Origin: Stappia sp. BW2
GTDB taxonomy: Bacteria > Pseudomonadota > Alphaproteobacteria > Rhizobiales > Stappiaceae
Length of the DNA stretch: 64,000 nucleotides
Assembly: GCF_008107695.1 (NCBI RefSeq)
Contig: NZ_VIRG01000066.1
Location: forward strand, 434,001 to 498,000
Reading direction: 5' to 3'
This document shows, piece after piece, positions 18,044-26,045 of this stretch. Both the position numbers and the translations under genes were made by a program. Each line of letters starts with the position of its first letter. The first letter of the stretch is position 1. The notes beneath the pieces are model-generated. The model searched no databases, was not told the DNA's origin, and worked only from the letters and a program-made list of their open reading frames with translations.

Positions 18044-18328
18044 TCATTCCTGCGGAGGGTGCTTGGCATGCCCGGTGCGCATGATAAATCCGATCAACAC
18101 GGCAACCGCCTGATACAGCTCAATCGGAATTTCCTGATCGACCTCGATCTGCGACAGGGCCTCCGCCATCATCGGGTTCTGTTCAATCGGCACGCCTGCT
18201 TCACGTGCAAGCCGCTCGATCTGCTCCGCCACGGATCCGGTGCCCTTGGCGGTGAGGACAGGAGCGCCCTCATTCGCATATTGTAGCGCGACCGCCAGCT
18301 TCTTGCCTGGTTTGTCCTGTTCGCTCAT
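18044..18328 (-). CDS. FlhB-like C-terminal-domain protein
   Basis: The 94-residue product matches the cytoplasmic C-terminal domain of FlhB/EscU export-switch proteins: KLAVALQYANEGAPVLTAKGTG, EQIERLAREAGVPIEQNPMMAEAL and IPIELYQAVAVLIGFI. The self-cleaving NPTH loop is absent (the corresponding stretch reads QYANEGAP), so it cannot autocleave like FlhB. Such stand-alone domains are encoded next to fliK in many alphaproteobacteria and may modulate export-substrate switching; that role is inference. It lies 13 bases after fliK. Confidence 0.85.
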   Translation of the reverse strand: MSEQDKPGKKLAVALQYANEGAPVLTAKGTGSVAEQIERLAREAGVPIEQNPMMAEALSQIEVDQEIPIELYQAVAVLIGFIMRTGHAKHPPQE

Positions 18329-18341
18329 GGCCGGTTCCGTC

Positions 18342-21068
18342 TCATGATTGCCTGTCGATCAGCGCGCCAAATTTGGCGGCGGTTCTTGGCGGCAGTCCCC
18401 GGATCAGACGCAGTTCCTGAAGATCCAGCCCCGCATCGGCAAAAGCGGCTTCCATGGTTTCGCGCACTGCGTTCAGACTGTCGAAGGTCTCCTTGCGGTC
18501 AACCCACAAGCTGGCATAGGTACCACCACCGCGCAGGCTGATCGCGGCTTCCAGTGGGCCTGTGGCCGTCAGATCGAGCGCAAAACGCAGGCGCCAGGCC
18601 GGTTCGCTCTCGTCTTCGTCCTTGTTTCCAGCGCCATCGCGGCCGACCTGCATCTGGAGGACGGCCGTTTCATGACCGAACGCAAGCGGCAGCTCAACCA
18701 CAAGATCCATCGGTCGCGAGCCTACGCGCGGCGCATCCTCCCTCGACAGTTTCGTGTTGCTGAGCTGGGTGAGCCGCAGCCGTGCCAAGGCAGAATCGGT
18801 TTCCTTCAGAAGAGCCTGAAGATTTTGCGAGGCCGCCCCTGCCCAGAAGCCGCTGCTGGTCTGTTGCGCCTGCCCGTGCGGCGCCCCATGCCGGGAGGGC
18901 GCCGGGGGCTGTCCCGCGGGACGGCTGATTTCGGAGCGCGCACCCAGTTGCTGCAACAGGGCCTTGAACGATAACAGGGCGGATTTCAGGTCGGGCAGCG
19001 CAGCTTGCCCCGCTACAGGCGCGCCAGAAGGCAGAGCCAATTGTGCTTCGCGGAATTGTCCGGACAGGCGTACGGCCTGCTGCAAGTCCTGCGCTGTCGG
19101 TGCCTGGGTGGACGGCAGGCGAAACCCGAGGATCTGCTGCATTGCCTTGACCACGGGATCAGGCAAAGAAACGTTTCCGCTGCTCTGCGCCGACATGAGG
19201 CTTCCAATCTGGGCAAAGAGACTGCCCAGACCGGCCTGCTGCTCGCTCAGCGGCTGCTTGAGCATGTCTGCGATCTGGCTGGCCGGTTGTGAGCTTGCCG
19301 GCGGCAGACTGGCGGCTTGCCCTTGTCCGGCAGAAGTGGCGGCTTGTGAAACGGATCCGCCTGCAGAAGCCGGATAGGGCTGGGAAACGGCGGTGCGCGT
19401 CAGCACTGCCGCTTGTCCCCCCGATGACAAGAAGGTGCTGCTTGTCTGTGCAGTGGCTTGATTGGCCGCTCCAGGCCCAGGCGGGTATGCGGCGGGCGCG
19501 GAAGACGGACCGGCATTTGACGTTGAGACGAGCGGCGGCGGCTGTGTACCCAGATTGGAACTGTTACTGATCACGCCTGACGTCGGACCTGGCCCCGGTG
19601 CTGTGTTGGCAAGCGGGGTAGCCGTTCCTCCCCCACTTGCTGGCATCGAACCCGATGCCTGTCCGACGACCGGAGCTGGAGCGCCAGGCGTGCTTCCGGC
19701 TGGCGGGCTGGGGTTTCCTGCAGCAACACCACCTGGCAGTGGCGCTGATGCCGGATTGCCCTGCGAAGCGGGCGGCGTTGAAGCAACCGCTGAGCCTGTT
19801 GCTGGTGAGGTCGGCAGTCCTTGAGCAGATGCGACGGTGGGGGAAGCAAAAGGTGCGGTCGCCACCGGTGCGGCTTGCAGGGGTGAGCCCGTAGCGGCTG
19901 GAGCGGTCGCTGCCGCCGGCGTCGACACCGGTTGGCTGATTTGCTGGCCCGGCAAACCAACCCCGGGTTGACCTGAACTGCTTGGTGCCGGGGCTCCTGC
20001 CCCCGGCTGAACCACACCGGTTGCAGTGTTCGTCAAGGCGGCAGGCGACGAGGACTGAGGAGCTGTGGTGACAGGGCCCCCTGCTTGAGGTGTCGTACCT
20101 GCTGGGGCCGGCGCGGTCGCTGTCTGCGGCATAGCTGCCGCCAGTTGCCCGGCACCTGCGCTTGAGGTTGCACTGTTTGGAACCGGCGCGGAAAACTGAG
20201 CTTGGCCGATTGCAACCGGAGGCACCGCAGAACCTTGAACTGCAGGACCTGCCGGAGGTGTCGCATTGACAGGAACTTGTACCGAAGCGGTCACCGGGGG
20301 CAGAGGTTGAGCCTGTGCCGTGTTTCCGGGAACTGCTGGCTGCGCCGAAGCGCCCCCTTGTGGGGCAGAGGCAGGAACAGGACCTGCCGAAGGTGGAGCC
20401 TGTGGCAGAGGCTGGCCACTACCGGTTGCCTGCCCCGGCGCCGTGTTGACGGACAGGACCTGTATCAAATGCGCCAGAACCGGCGCCGGCTTGGGATAGG
20501 CCGCAGCCGTCGAGGGCTGTGGCTGCAATTGCGCGCCGGCCTCCGACAGCAAGAGGGCCTGGCCGGCCTGGCCTATTGGGGCTGGCGCTTGCGATCCCTG
20601 AGCTTGGGGTATCTGGCCTTGTGATCCCAGAGCTTGAGGTGCCTGAGTTTGTGGTGCTTGAGTTTGTGGTGCTTGAGTTTGTGGTGCTTGAGTCTGGGGT
20701 GTCTGAGTCTGGACGGTTTGTGTCTGGGGTGACTGGGCCTGAGGCGTCTGGGGTTGGGATCCCGGATTTGGCGACGATGGCGCTGGTGTGGCCGGCTGCT
20801 GCGTCTGCGCCTGCTCCTTGCCGACGGTTATCAGGATGGCGGGCTGCTGCCGGGTGCCGGATACGGTTACAGTCACCGCGCCGCCTTCAGGGAGAGGCGC
20901 AGGAACGCGCAGCTCCAGCTTTGCATCGGCAGTTGCCAGGCGCACCACGCCTCCCGGCAGGTTCGCCTCGACCTTGGCCTTGAGTTCCGTTCCCGGCTCA
21001 AGCCCCTGGTTTACCGCGCCATTGCCGGATGCCTGAGGCAGCGGCGATGCGCTCACCGTTTCAACCAT
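18342..21068 (-). CDS. fliK: Flagellar hook-length control protein FliK
   Basis: The product has about 908 residues, large for FliK. A short folded N-terminus (LKAKVEANLPGGVVRLATADAKLELRVP) precedes about 500 residues of low-complexity Pro/Gln/Ala/Ser/Gly sequence. This includes a QAPQT pentapeptide array and is the molecular-ruler or tether region. The C-terminal FliK domain (about residues 760-905) contains LVVELPLAFGHETAVLQMQVGRD, WRLRFALDLTATGPLEAAISL and LRLIRGLPP, and switches FlhB export specificity once the hook is complete. ATG 21068 follows GGAGACGG; a GTG sits directly before it. No other flagellar structural genes are in the window. Confidence 0.92.
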   Translation of the reverse strand: MVETVSASPLPQASGNGAVNQGLEPGTELKAKVEANLPGGVVRLATADAKLELRVPAPLPEGGAVTVTVSGTRQQPAILITVGKEQAQTQQPATPAPSSPNPGSQPQTPQAQSPQTQTVQTQTPQTQAPQTQAPQTQAPQTQAPQALGSQGQIPQAQGSQAPAPIGQAGQALLLSEAGAQLQPQPSTAAAYPKPAPVLAHLIQVLSVNTAPGQATGSGQPLPQAPPSAGPVPASAPQGGASAQPAVPGNTAQAQPLPPVTASVQVPVNATPPAGPAVQGSAVPPVAIGQAQFSAPVPNSATSSAGAGQLAAAMPQTATAPAPAGTTPQAGGPVTTAPQSSSPAALTNTATGVVQPGAGAPAPSSSGQPGVGLPGQQISQPVSTPAAATAPAATGSPLQAAPVATAPFASPTVASAQGLPTSPATGSAVASTPPASQGNPASAPLPGGVAAGNPSPPAGSTPGAPAPVVGQASGSMPASGGGTATPLANTAPGPGPTSGVISNSSNLGTQPPPLVSTSNAGPSSAPAAYPPGPGAANQATAQTSSTFLSSGGQAAVLTRTAVSQPYPASAGGSVSQAATSAGQGQAASLPPASSQPASQIADMLKQPLSEQQAGLGSLFAQIGSLMSAQSSGNVSLPDPVVKAMQQILGFRLPSTQAPTAQDLQQAVRLSGQFREAQLALPSGAPVAGQAALPDLKSALLSFKALLQQLGARSEISRPAGQPPAPSRHGAPHGQAQQTSSGFWAGAASQNLQALLKETDSALARLRLTQLSNTKLSREDAPRVGSRPMDLVVELPLAFGHETAVLQMQVGRDGAGNKDEDESEPAWRLRFALDLTATGPLEAAISLRGGGTYASLWVDRKETFDSLNAVRETMEAAFADAGLDLQELRLIRGLPPRTAAKFGALIDRQS
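20637..20700 (-). repeat. fliK: 15-bp tandem repeat inside fliK
   Basis: A 15-base unit (plus-strand GGTGCTTGAGTTTGT) repeats about four times with few differences, encoding QTQAP/QAPQT pentapeptides. Because the unit is a multiple of three, copy-number change would lengthen or shorten the FliK tether without a frameshift. Confidence 0.85.
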
Positions 21069-21314
21069 CACACCGTCTCCAGGTGTTGCGGCGCTCCGAA
21101 GTGCAGGAGGCTGCCTGGCAGGGTCGCAGAATCATGAACCTTCAGTATGGCCGCTTTCGCGATGCTTGCCCAGAGTTGACCCTGATCAAGGTAACGCAGT
21201 TGTTTCTGCAGCAGAGTGTCCTCCTTATTCGGCGCCAAAAACCAGAACGGTGCCAACAGACAGAAGGCCTTGGCAGACATGGTCTGCACATGTCCCATGG
21301 GAAGGAGAAACGGC

Positions 21315-21566
21315 TTGAACTGGATGAATCGCCTCAACGAGCGTGCCGAACTTATGGGCAGAATGCTGGAAACAATCGGCGCCATGAACCATGTCCCAAC
21401 GGGCGCGCACACGGACGCGGCCTTGAGATCTGCCGCTCATCGCTGCATCAATTGCACTGAGACAGAAGCCTGTCGTTCCTGGCTGGAGAGCCATCCGGAC
21501 GGTGCCGACGAGGCGCTGCGAAACTGCCCCAACGCGTCTCTCTTCAACAGCTGGATCAAAAGCTGA
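21315..21566 (+). CDS. DUF6455-like small protein with Cys motif
   Basis: About 83 residues. The body (MNRLNERAELMGRMLETIG) is followed by CINCTETEACRSWLESHPDG and CPNASLFNSW, so there are Cys residues in a CxxC...C...C arrangement. This resembles small DUF6455 proteins of alphaproteobacteria; function unknown, and metal binding is possible. Start choice: AAGGAGA at 21302-21308 lies 6 bases before TTG 21315, whereas ATG 21324 is 15 bases away. It is divergent from fliK and convergent with the next gene. Confidence 0.65.
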   Translation: MNWMNRLNERAELMGRMLETIGAMNHVPTGAHTDAALRSAAHRCINCTETEACRSWLESHPDGADEALRNCPNASLFNSWIKS

Positions 21567-21636
21567 TCCTTCAGCTCAAGGCTGTGGCCCGCGCTGGCCC
21601 TTGCATCTCCACCCAGGGGCCGGGCTTTGATGTGCC

Positions 21637-21936
21637 TCAGGCGCGTTTTGCGCGGCGGCTGAGCCAATAAGTCACGGCAGAGGCGATCAGGCCACCGACA
21701 AAGCGGAATGGAAAGACCGCCAGCGCACCCGCGTCATGAGCAAATGGCTGCGGTACAGGCAGCGCGCCTATTGCGACGTCCAGAATAAGCGTCAGCGCTG
21801 CAGCAGCAAATCCCGCGATCCAGAGCTTTTGCGGCCGGTCTGCCTTCCATCCCAAATATCCGCCGATCAGCAGCGCAAAAGGGTTGAGCAGGCCAGCAAG
21901 GCCTAAGAGGTCGTACCAGGTTTCGGAAAGCGTCAT
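21637..21936 (-). CDS. Small polytopic membrane protein, unknown function
   Basis: About 99 residues with three hydrophobic segments: LLGLAGLLNPFALLIGGYLGW, LWIAGFAAAALTLILDVAIG and AVFPFRFVGGLIASAVTYWL. It ends with a basic RRAKRA tail. I do not recognise the family. The start ATG 21936 (or 21939) follows GAGAGGCTC; a longer frame reaches 22026 but has no supporting features. It stands alone on the minus strand, convergent with the DUF6455-like gene. Confidence 0.6.
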   Translation of the reverse strand: MTLSETWYDLLGLAGLLNPFALLIGGYLGWKADRPQKLWIAGFAAAALTLILDVAIGALPVPQPFAHDAGALAVFPFRFVGGLIASAVTYWLSRRAKRA

Positions 21937-22226
21937 CATGAGCCTCTCATACCCGCGCACGGGGCAAAATGCGAGCCGGTTTCCGGTTTTGGCGTCACTA
22001 AATTGGTGGCAAATTGCTGCAGGCACCGTCTGAACGGTTTACCGTAAGACTATGTAATTTCATGAAACAGGCCGCCTGTCCCGGCAAGGCTCCGAAACAT
22101 GAACGATCACTCATATCAATTAAAATGGTTTTGCATAGCAAAACTCTATGCTACTTTTGTCTCAGTAAGTATTTACCATGAATTGCCACCGAAAGTTCCC
22201 ATTACCTGTAGCAAGTATTTAAAACC

Positions 22227-22481
22227 ATGACTTTGCATTCCTCTATTGAAACTGACGATCCCACGGTTGAGACCCTCTACAGGACGGACAGGCGTCTCGC
22301 CATATTCTGCCATCACTGTGGCCGCTTCCGTTACATGAACTTTGCCCGGTTCACGGGAGATCAAAGAGTATCGTCTTTGAGCGAAAAACTGACTTGCGCC
22401 TCTTGTGGCTCGCAGGATGTCGAGGCTGTCGCTGTTTCCCGTGACCCCGACAACGGCTACTGGCCCGCCGAACACAGCTGA
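22227..22481 (+). CDS. Small zinc-ribbon-like protein
   Basis: The 84-residue protein has two Cys pairs, CHHC (in AIFCHHCGRFRYM) and CASC (in KLTCASCGSQDVEAV), spaced about 35 residues apart. This is consistent with a zinc ribbon. The centre is basic (RFRYMNFARFTGDQRV), which would suit nucleic-acid or protein binding. I do not recognise a named family. The upstream region is AT-rich and contains two similar AAGTATTTA stretches (near 22166 and 22213), possibly regulatory. No strong ribosome binding site is evident. Confidence 0.55.
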   Translation: MTLHSSIETDDPTVETLYRTDRRLAIFCHHCGRFRYMNFARFTGDQRVSSLSEKLTCASCGSQDVEAVAVSRDPDNGYWPAEHS

Positions 22482-22674
22482 GGCCTATCAACGCCTGAAG
22501 CCGGACAAACGAACACCGATGGTCCGGATCGCTGCGGATTTACAACAGCCACCGACATATCTCACGCCTCGCCTCTCCGTTGAACCTCGGCGCGTTGCCG
22601 CATCTTGATGCCTGTGCTACGAGAATTTTTCCAACTGAGAGGTTTTATGCGCGGATTGCAACAGTCCCGGTAAA

Positions 22675-22696
22675 CCCCGGCTGACGTTAGCCGGGG
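22675..22696. repeat. Perfect hairpin between zinc-ribbon gene and yjhX
   Basis: CCCCGGCT (22675-22682) pairs exactly with AGCCGGGG (22689-22696) around a 6-base loop. No T-run follows. It lies 77 bases before the yjhX-like start, so it could be a leader structure or a weak terminator of the upstream gene. Confidence 0.5.
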
Positions 22697-22772
22697 ACAG
22701 TCACAACAGCGCTGCAAGCGGTTTGCTGCAGCGGCTGCATTTCTGTGCATACTTTCAGGCAACTTCACATCA

Positions 22773-23030
22773 ATGGACATTTCCAAAGCCGAGCAGCGGG
22801 TCCTGCACCTGCTGGCTCAAGGCGGCCATATCCTTGTGCAAAAGGACGAGGACGGCCGTGTCGTCAAACATGAAACCGTTACGCGCGATGGCTGGTACTG
22901 GGGAGGCTGTTCGCCGCACCTGTTCCGGAAGCTGAAATACAAACGGCTGATCGCCTCCAGAAAAAGTGGTCCCTATCGCATTACCCCGCTTGGGCTGAAA
23001 CGCGTGAGGGCACAGCTGGACAACAGATGA
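22773..23030 (+). CDS. yjhX: YjhX-family (UPF0386) protein
   Basis: The 85-residue product aligns along its whole length with YjhX: MDISKAEQRVLHLLAQGG at the start, the central DGRVVKHETVTRDGW, then LFRKLKYKRLI and the characteristic end PYRITPLGLKRVRAQLDNR. In E. coli, YjhX has been described as a toxin paired with the acetyltransferase-like antitoxin YjhQ. No GNAT gene adjoins it here. The fold looks like a small winged helix. A strong terminator follows immediately. Confidence 0.88.
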   Translation: MDISKAEQRVLHLLAQGGHILVQKDEDGRVVKHETVTRDGWYWGGCSPHLFRKLKYKRLIASRKSGPYRITPLGLKRVRAQLDNR

Positions 23031-23036
23031 GAGCAA

Positions 23037-23067
23037 CCGCCGGGAGTGCCTGTGCGCTTCCCGGCGG
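23037..23067 (+). terminator. Terminator after yjhX
   Basis: A 9-bp stem CCGCCGGGA / TCCCGGCGG with a 13-base loop is followed by CTTTTCC. It begins 7 bases after the yjhX stop and may also serve the convergent soxR transcript. Confidence 0.8.
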
Positions 23068-23090
23068 CTTTTCCGAAACCTGAAACCGGT

Positions 23091-23555
23091 TCAGTCTTCA
23101 GTGATTTCCGGACGGTCGCCAAGCAGATAGCGCGGGCCCCGCCCTTTGCTGGCGGCAGCGTCTCCCGCATTGTAAAGCTGGCAGGACTTCATCGACAGAC
23201 AACCGCAGCCAATGCAGCTGTCCAGCTTGTCTCGCAAGGCCGTCATGCGCTCGATTTTTCGGTCGAGGTGCATCCGGAACTCGCCGCTGATCCTGGTCCA
23301 GTCTGCTTTCGTCGGCGCTCGCCCCTCAGGCAAGCGTTGAAGCTGCGCCGCGATTTCCGCAATGGAAAACCCGAATTCCTGCGCAACCAGCACGAAGGAC
23401 AGGCGCCGAATGTCGGCCCTGAGAAAACGCCGCTGCCCTCCCGCATTGCGGCTTGGGTGCACCAGCCCCTTTTCTTCGTAAAACCGAATGGCCGACACGG
23501 ACAGGCCCGTTCGCTCGGACAGGTCTCCGATGGTCAGCAGATCCGAGCCCTTCAT
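23091..23555 (-). CDS. soxR: Redox-sensitive MerR-family regulator SoxR
   Basis: The 154-residue protein is SoxR. It has an N-terminal MerR winged helix (LTIGDLSERTGLSVSAIRFYEEKGLV), a dimerisation coiled coil, and the [2Fe-2S] ligands Cys114, Cys117, Cys119 and Cys125 in the exact C-x2-C-x-C-x5-C spacing. Oxidation by redox-cycling compounds switches it to an activator that untwists promoters with an over-long spacer. ATG 23555 is preferred over TTG 23567. A SoxR box with such a promoter faces the divergent VOC gene. No soxS is present, as usual outside enterobacteria. Confidence 0.96.
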   Translation of the reverse strand: MKGSDLLTIGDLSERTGLSVSAIRFYEEKGLVHPSRNAGGQRRFLRADIRRLSFVLVAQEFGFSIAEIAAQLQRLPEGRAPTKADWTRISGEFRMHLDRKIERMTALRDKLDSCIGCGCLSMKSCQLYNAGDAAASKGRGPRYLLGDRPEITED

Positions 23556-23585
23556 GGCTTTGTTCAAAATATCGCCTCGCCTCTC

Positions 23586-23616
23586 TTGACCTCAACTAAG
23601 GTTGAGGAATTATCTC
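23586..23616 (+). promoter_or_regulatory. SoxR-dependent promoter with soxbox
   Basis: A -35 TTGACC (23586-23591) and a -10-like TATCTC (23611-23616) are separated by 19 bases. Between them lies the inverted repeat CCTCAACTAAGGTTGAGG (23590-23607), which closely matches the known SoxR box. The long spacer is the hallmark of MerR-family targets. It drives the VOC gene starting at 23656. Confidence 0.88.
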
Positions 23617-23655
23617 TGGTGTCCACCAAAGGTCAAACCTTGAAAGGACACCGAA

Positions 23656-24045
23656 ATGAGCAGCGCATTCCTGGAACACGTGAACGTCACGGTCAGCGAC
23701 CCCGAAGCGACCTCCAAACGTCTGGAAACTTGGTTTGGCTGGAAAGTTCGCTGGAAGGGCGCAAGCCTTGGCGGTGGCACGACGTACCATATCGGCAATG
23801 AAACCAGCTATGTTGCGGCCTACTCTCCACCGGGCACGACAAGCAAAGTTGCCGGAGACAGCTACAGCCAGCACGGCGGCCTCAATCATATCGCCGTCGT
23901 GGTTGACGATATTGACGCCACCGAAACACTCATCAAGGCCGATGGTTACAGCACGCACAATCACGGCGACTACGAGCCGGGCCGCAGGTTCTATTTCTAC
24001 GATGACGATGGAATCGAGTTCGAAGTGGTAAGCTACACCAAGTGA
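23656..24045 (+). CDS. VOC/glyoxalase-like protein, SoxR target
   Basis: The 129-residue product is a vicinal-oxygen-chelate fold protein: FLEHVNVTVSDPEATSKRLETWFGW at the start, a central HGGLNHIAVVVDDIDATE, and a C-terminal FYFYDDDGIEFEVVSYTK in which the Glu would be a metal ligand. VOC proteins include glyoxalase I, dioxygenases and antibiotic-binding proteins. Control by SoxR suggests detoxification of redox-active compounds or their products. The ribosome binding site AAAGGA precedes ATG 23656. Confidence 0.88.
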   Translation: MSSAFLEHVNVTVSDPEATSKRLETWFGWKVRWKGASLGGGTTYHIGNETSYVAAYSPPGTTSKVAGDSYSQHGGLNHIAVVVDDIDATETLIKADGYSTHNHGDYEPGRRFYFYDDDGIEFEVVSYTK

Positions 24046-24057
24046 CAGACCAACAAT

Positions 24058-24093
24058 CCGGCGGAACGGAACGGTTTCGTGCTGTTCCGCCGG
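24058..24093. terminator. Bidirectional hairpin between convergent genes
   Basis: CCGGCGGAAC (24058-24067) pairs with GTTCCGCCGG (24084-24093) around a 16-base loop. It lies between the VOC gene and the convergent HlyD-like gene and should stop transcription from both sides. The T-run is weak. Confidence 0.7.
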
Positions 24094-24105
24094 AATATGA
24101 TTGGT

Positions 24106-25347
24106 TTAATGGCCCGTAAGGACAAGGGCCTGGATCGGGTACAGCAATGCCTGCAGACGGATGATCATGGCATGGACCAGACCGACCGTGTCGACCACAT
24201 GCAGGAAGATGAACTGTCCCGTTCCAAGGGGTTCGCCGGAGGTCAGGCGGTCATGATTGCTGGTATAGGCGTTGACCGTGCAGATTGCTCCCGGGGGAAG
24301 CTTTTCCAGACCGTCCTTGTAAAGCGGTTCCAGCATCGTGGTGATCGTCGCCGGTTTTACGCTTTGAGCGGTGTCGATAAGCTGTCCGGACGTGGTGATC
24401 TGTCCGGAGGCGATCTGTGACTGAACCTCTGTGACCACCAGCGGAATGATGGTGAAGGGAACGGCCCCGCAAAAAGCTTCCGCCACCATTCCTTCCTTCA
24501 GAACCTGCGCCTCGATCTGGCCGAAGCCCGCAACGATCCGCTCCCGTTGCGCGTCCTTGGGAATGAGCACACCTGCGGGCCGCATCATCGGGTTGACCAT
24601 GTCGCCCGGGCGCAGAATAAACTGGCTCATCGTTCCATCCACGCCGGCGTAGACGGTCATCTTCTCCAGCTCCACCTGAGCCTCGCTCAACCTGGCTTCC
24701 GCGCTTTTCAGGCGAGCCGGCAGAAAAACCGTGATCTTGGTCTGCACCAGCTCCTGATTGGACTGTGCCGCACGCAGCGCCCCTGCCCGTGCATCCACGG
24801 TGTTCTGAAGCTTTTCGATGTCCCGCTCGCTGACAACATTGGCATTGCGGTTGAAAAGCTCCTGTCTCGTGTCGAGTTCGTCCTGCGCCTGCTTCAGTGA
24901 AGCCTGTGCCTGATCGACCTGGGCATTGGCAACGGACAGTTCGCTTTGGGCCAGCGCAAGCTCGCCCTCGATTTCGACCACCTGCTGCTGCGCGGTCACG
25001 ACATCGGCTTCCTGGCGTGTGCTGTCGAGCTTGAAGATCGGATCGCCCGCCTTGATCTCGACCTCAAGCTCACGCGGAACGAAGGTTTCGATGACCCTGC
25101 CGGAAGCTTCCGGCAGAACGGAGATCGTCCGGAAGGTCGAAACGGCCGTGGTTGCCGTGGGATGGTAATAGAAGATCAGCGTGATCAGGGAAACGGTCAG
25201 CATCAGGCAGAGCACGATGCCATATCGCAGCTCGAACCAGACCGAATAGAGCGTTATTTCCCGGCCGATGCGTTTTCCCTGGACATATCTGCGGATCAGA
25301 TAGTCTGGCAATATCGTGAGAAGGGAACAGAACAGGAGTTCAAACAT
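24106..25347 (-). CDS. HlyD-family membrane fusion protein, YiaV-like
   Basis: The 413-residue product has two N-terminal hydrophobic segments (about residues 1-18 and 40-62) and a barrel-lipoyl half motif near PEASGRVIETFVPRELEVEIKAGDPIFKLD. A long alpha-helical hairpin rich in Gln, Ala, Glu and Leu follows, then the second lipoyl and beta-barrel parts. Membrane fusion proteins bridge an inner-membrane pump to an outer-membrane channel. No pump or channel gene is adjacent. Its partner is the small membrane protein just upstream, which it overlaps by 8 bases. This resembles the E. coli yiaV/yiaW pair. Confidence 0.82.
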   Translation of the reverse strand: MFELLFCSLLTILPDYLIRRYVQGKRIGREITLYSVWFELRYGIVLCLMLTVSLITLIFYYHPTATTAVSTFRTISVLPEASGRVIETFVPRELEVEIKAGDPIFKLDSTRQEADVVTAQQQVVEIEGELALAQSELSVANAQVDQAQASLKQAQDELDTRQELFNRNANVVSERDIEKLQNTVDARAGALRAAQSNQELVQTKITVFLPARLKSAEARLSEAQVELEKMTVYAGVDGTMSQFILRPGDMVNPMMRPAGVLIPKDAQRERIVAGFGQIEAQVLKEGMVAEAFCGAVPFTIIPLVVTEVQSQIASGQITTSGQLIDTAQSVKPATITTMLEPLYKDGLEKLPPGAICTVNAYTSNHDRLTSGEPLGTGQFIFLHVVDTVGLVHAMIIRLQALLYPIQALVLTGH

Positions 25348-25846
25348 GTTTGTTCTCCTGCGTTTCTGCCGACGAGACGACCGGAGTACCCTGCTCTGCA
25401 GAAGGTTCGTGGAGTGTTGCGTCCGTGACGTTCATGCCGTCTTGCGCCGCATGCTCCTCCTGCTCGAGATCACGTTCGACCAGCGTATCGGAGGGAATAC
25501 CGCCCGTTCCAGCCAGCCGACTCAGGGAGTGAGCCATCGATTCCAGCGGTGTCCAGAAATCGGGAAGCTGAATGAAGGCAAGCAGAAGCGCTGCGACCCA
25601 GAAGATGTTGTTGTGTGTGAACAACGCCAGAAGGCCGAGAACGGCAACAAGTTCGAACTGCATGCGCCCGTGTTTGTGGGCGAGCCGTTCGGGAATCGAA
25701 TGCAGATGCAGATAGAAAACACCGACAAGGATCGCACCGATAATCAGCACGACCAGCATCACGGTAAAAAGCCAATCACTACCGTCCGCTGCCGGTATGA
25801 ACGGCGGCAGATGATGCGGCGCAAGCTCATGAGCACTTTCCGCCAT
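25340..25846 (-). CDS. Membrane protein resembling YiaW (DUF3302-like)
   Basis: The 168-residue protein has two to three membrane helices (LFTVMLVVLIIGAILVGVFYL; FELVAVLGLLALFTHNNIFWVAALLLAF) and a polar acidic C-terminal tail of about 70 residues. The core IPERLAHKHGR...LALFTHNNIFW resembles the IPYLIAKKRNHP...SLFTLHVIW stretch of YiaW/DUF3302. That comparison is from memory, so the family call is tentative. It is first in a two-gene operon with the membrane fusion protein, whose ATG lies inside its 3' end. Confidence 0.6.
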   Translation of the reverse strand: MAESAHELAPHHLPPFIPAADGSDWLFTVMLVVLIIGAILVGVFYLHLHSIPERLAHKHGRMQFELVAVLGLLALFTHNNIFWVAALLLAFIQLPDFWTPLESMAHSLSRLAGTGGIPSDTLVERDLEQEEHAAQDGMNVTDATLHEPSAEQGTPVVSSAETQENKHV

Positions 25847-26045
25847 AGAATACTCCCCTTTTGGTCACTCCACCTACAATGGCGAAATCCGTAACGTAAC
25901 CTTAGAAGGGATTTTTGCCCATGCGTACGAAAAAGTGTGACCGTGGAGGAGTTTGACACAACCTATCCGCCCGGCGGCCTTTCAGCATCGGCCGGGCAGA
26001 TTGTGCTGTTTGCGTATCCGTGATGCGGCGTCTGGTGCAGCTATC

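Noticed and set aside
20637-20700. CRISPR-like regular repeat
   Set aside because: Units are only 15 bp, contiguous without spacers, and encode in-frame pentapeptides of FliK.
22482-22772. TPP-type riboswitch suggested by a CTGAGAGG stretch near 22635
   Set aside because: The second conserved TPP element and the overall helix pattern are missing, and downstream yjhX has no link to thiamine.
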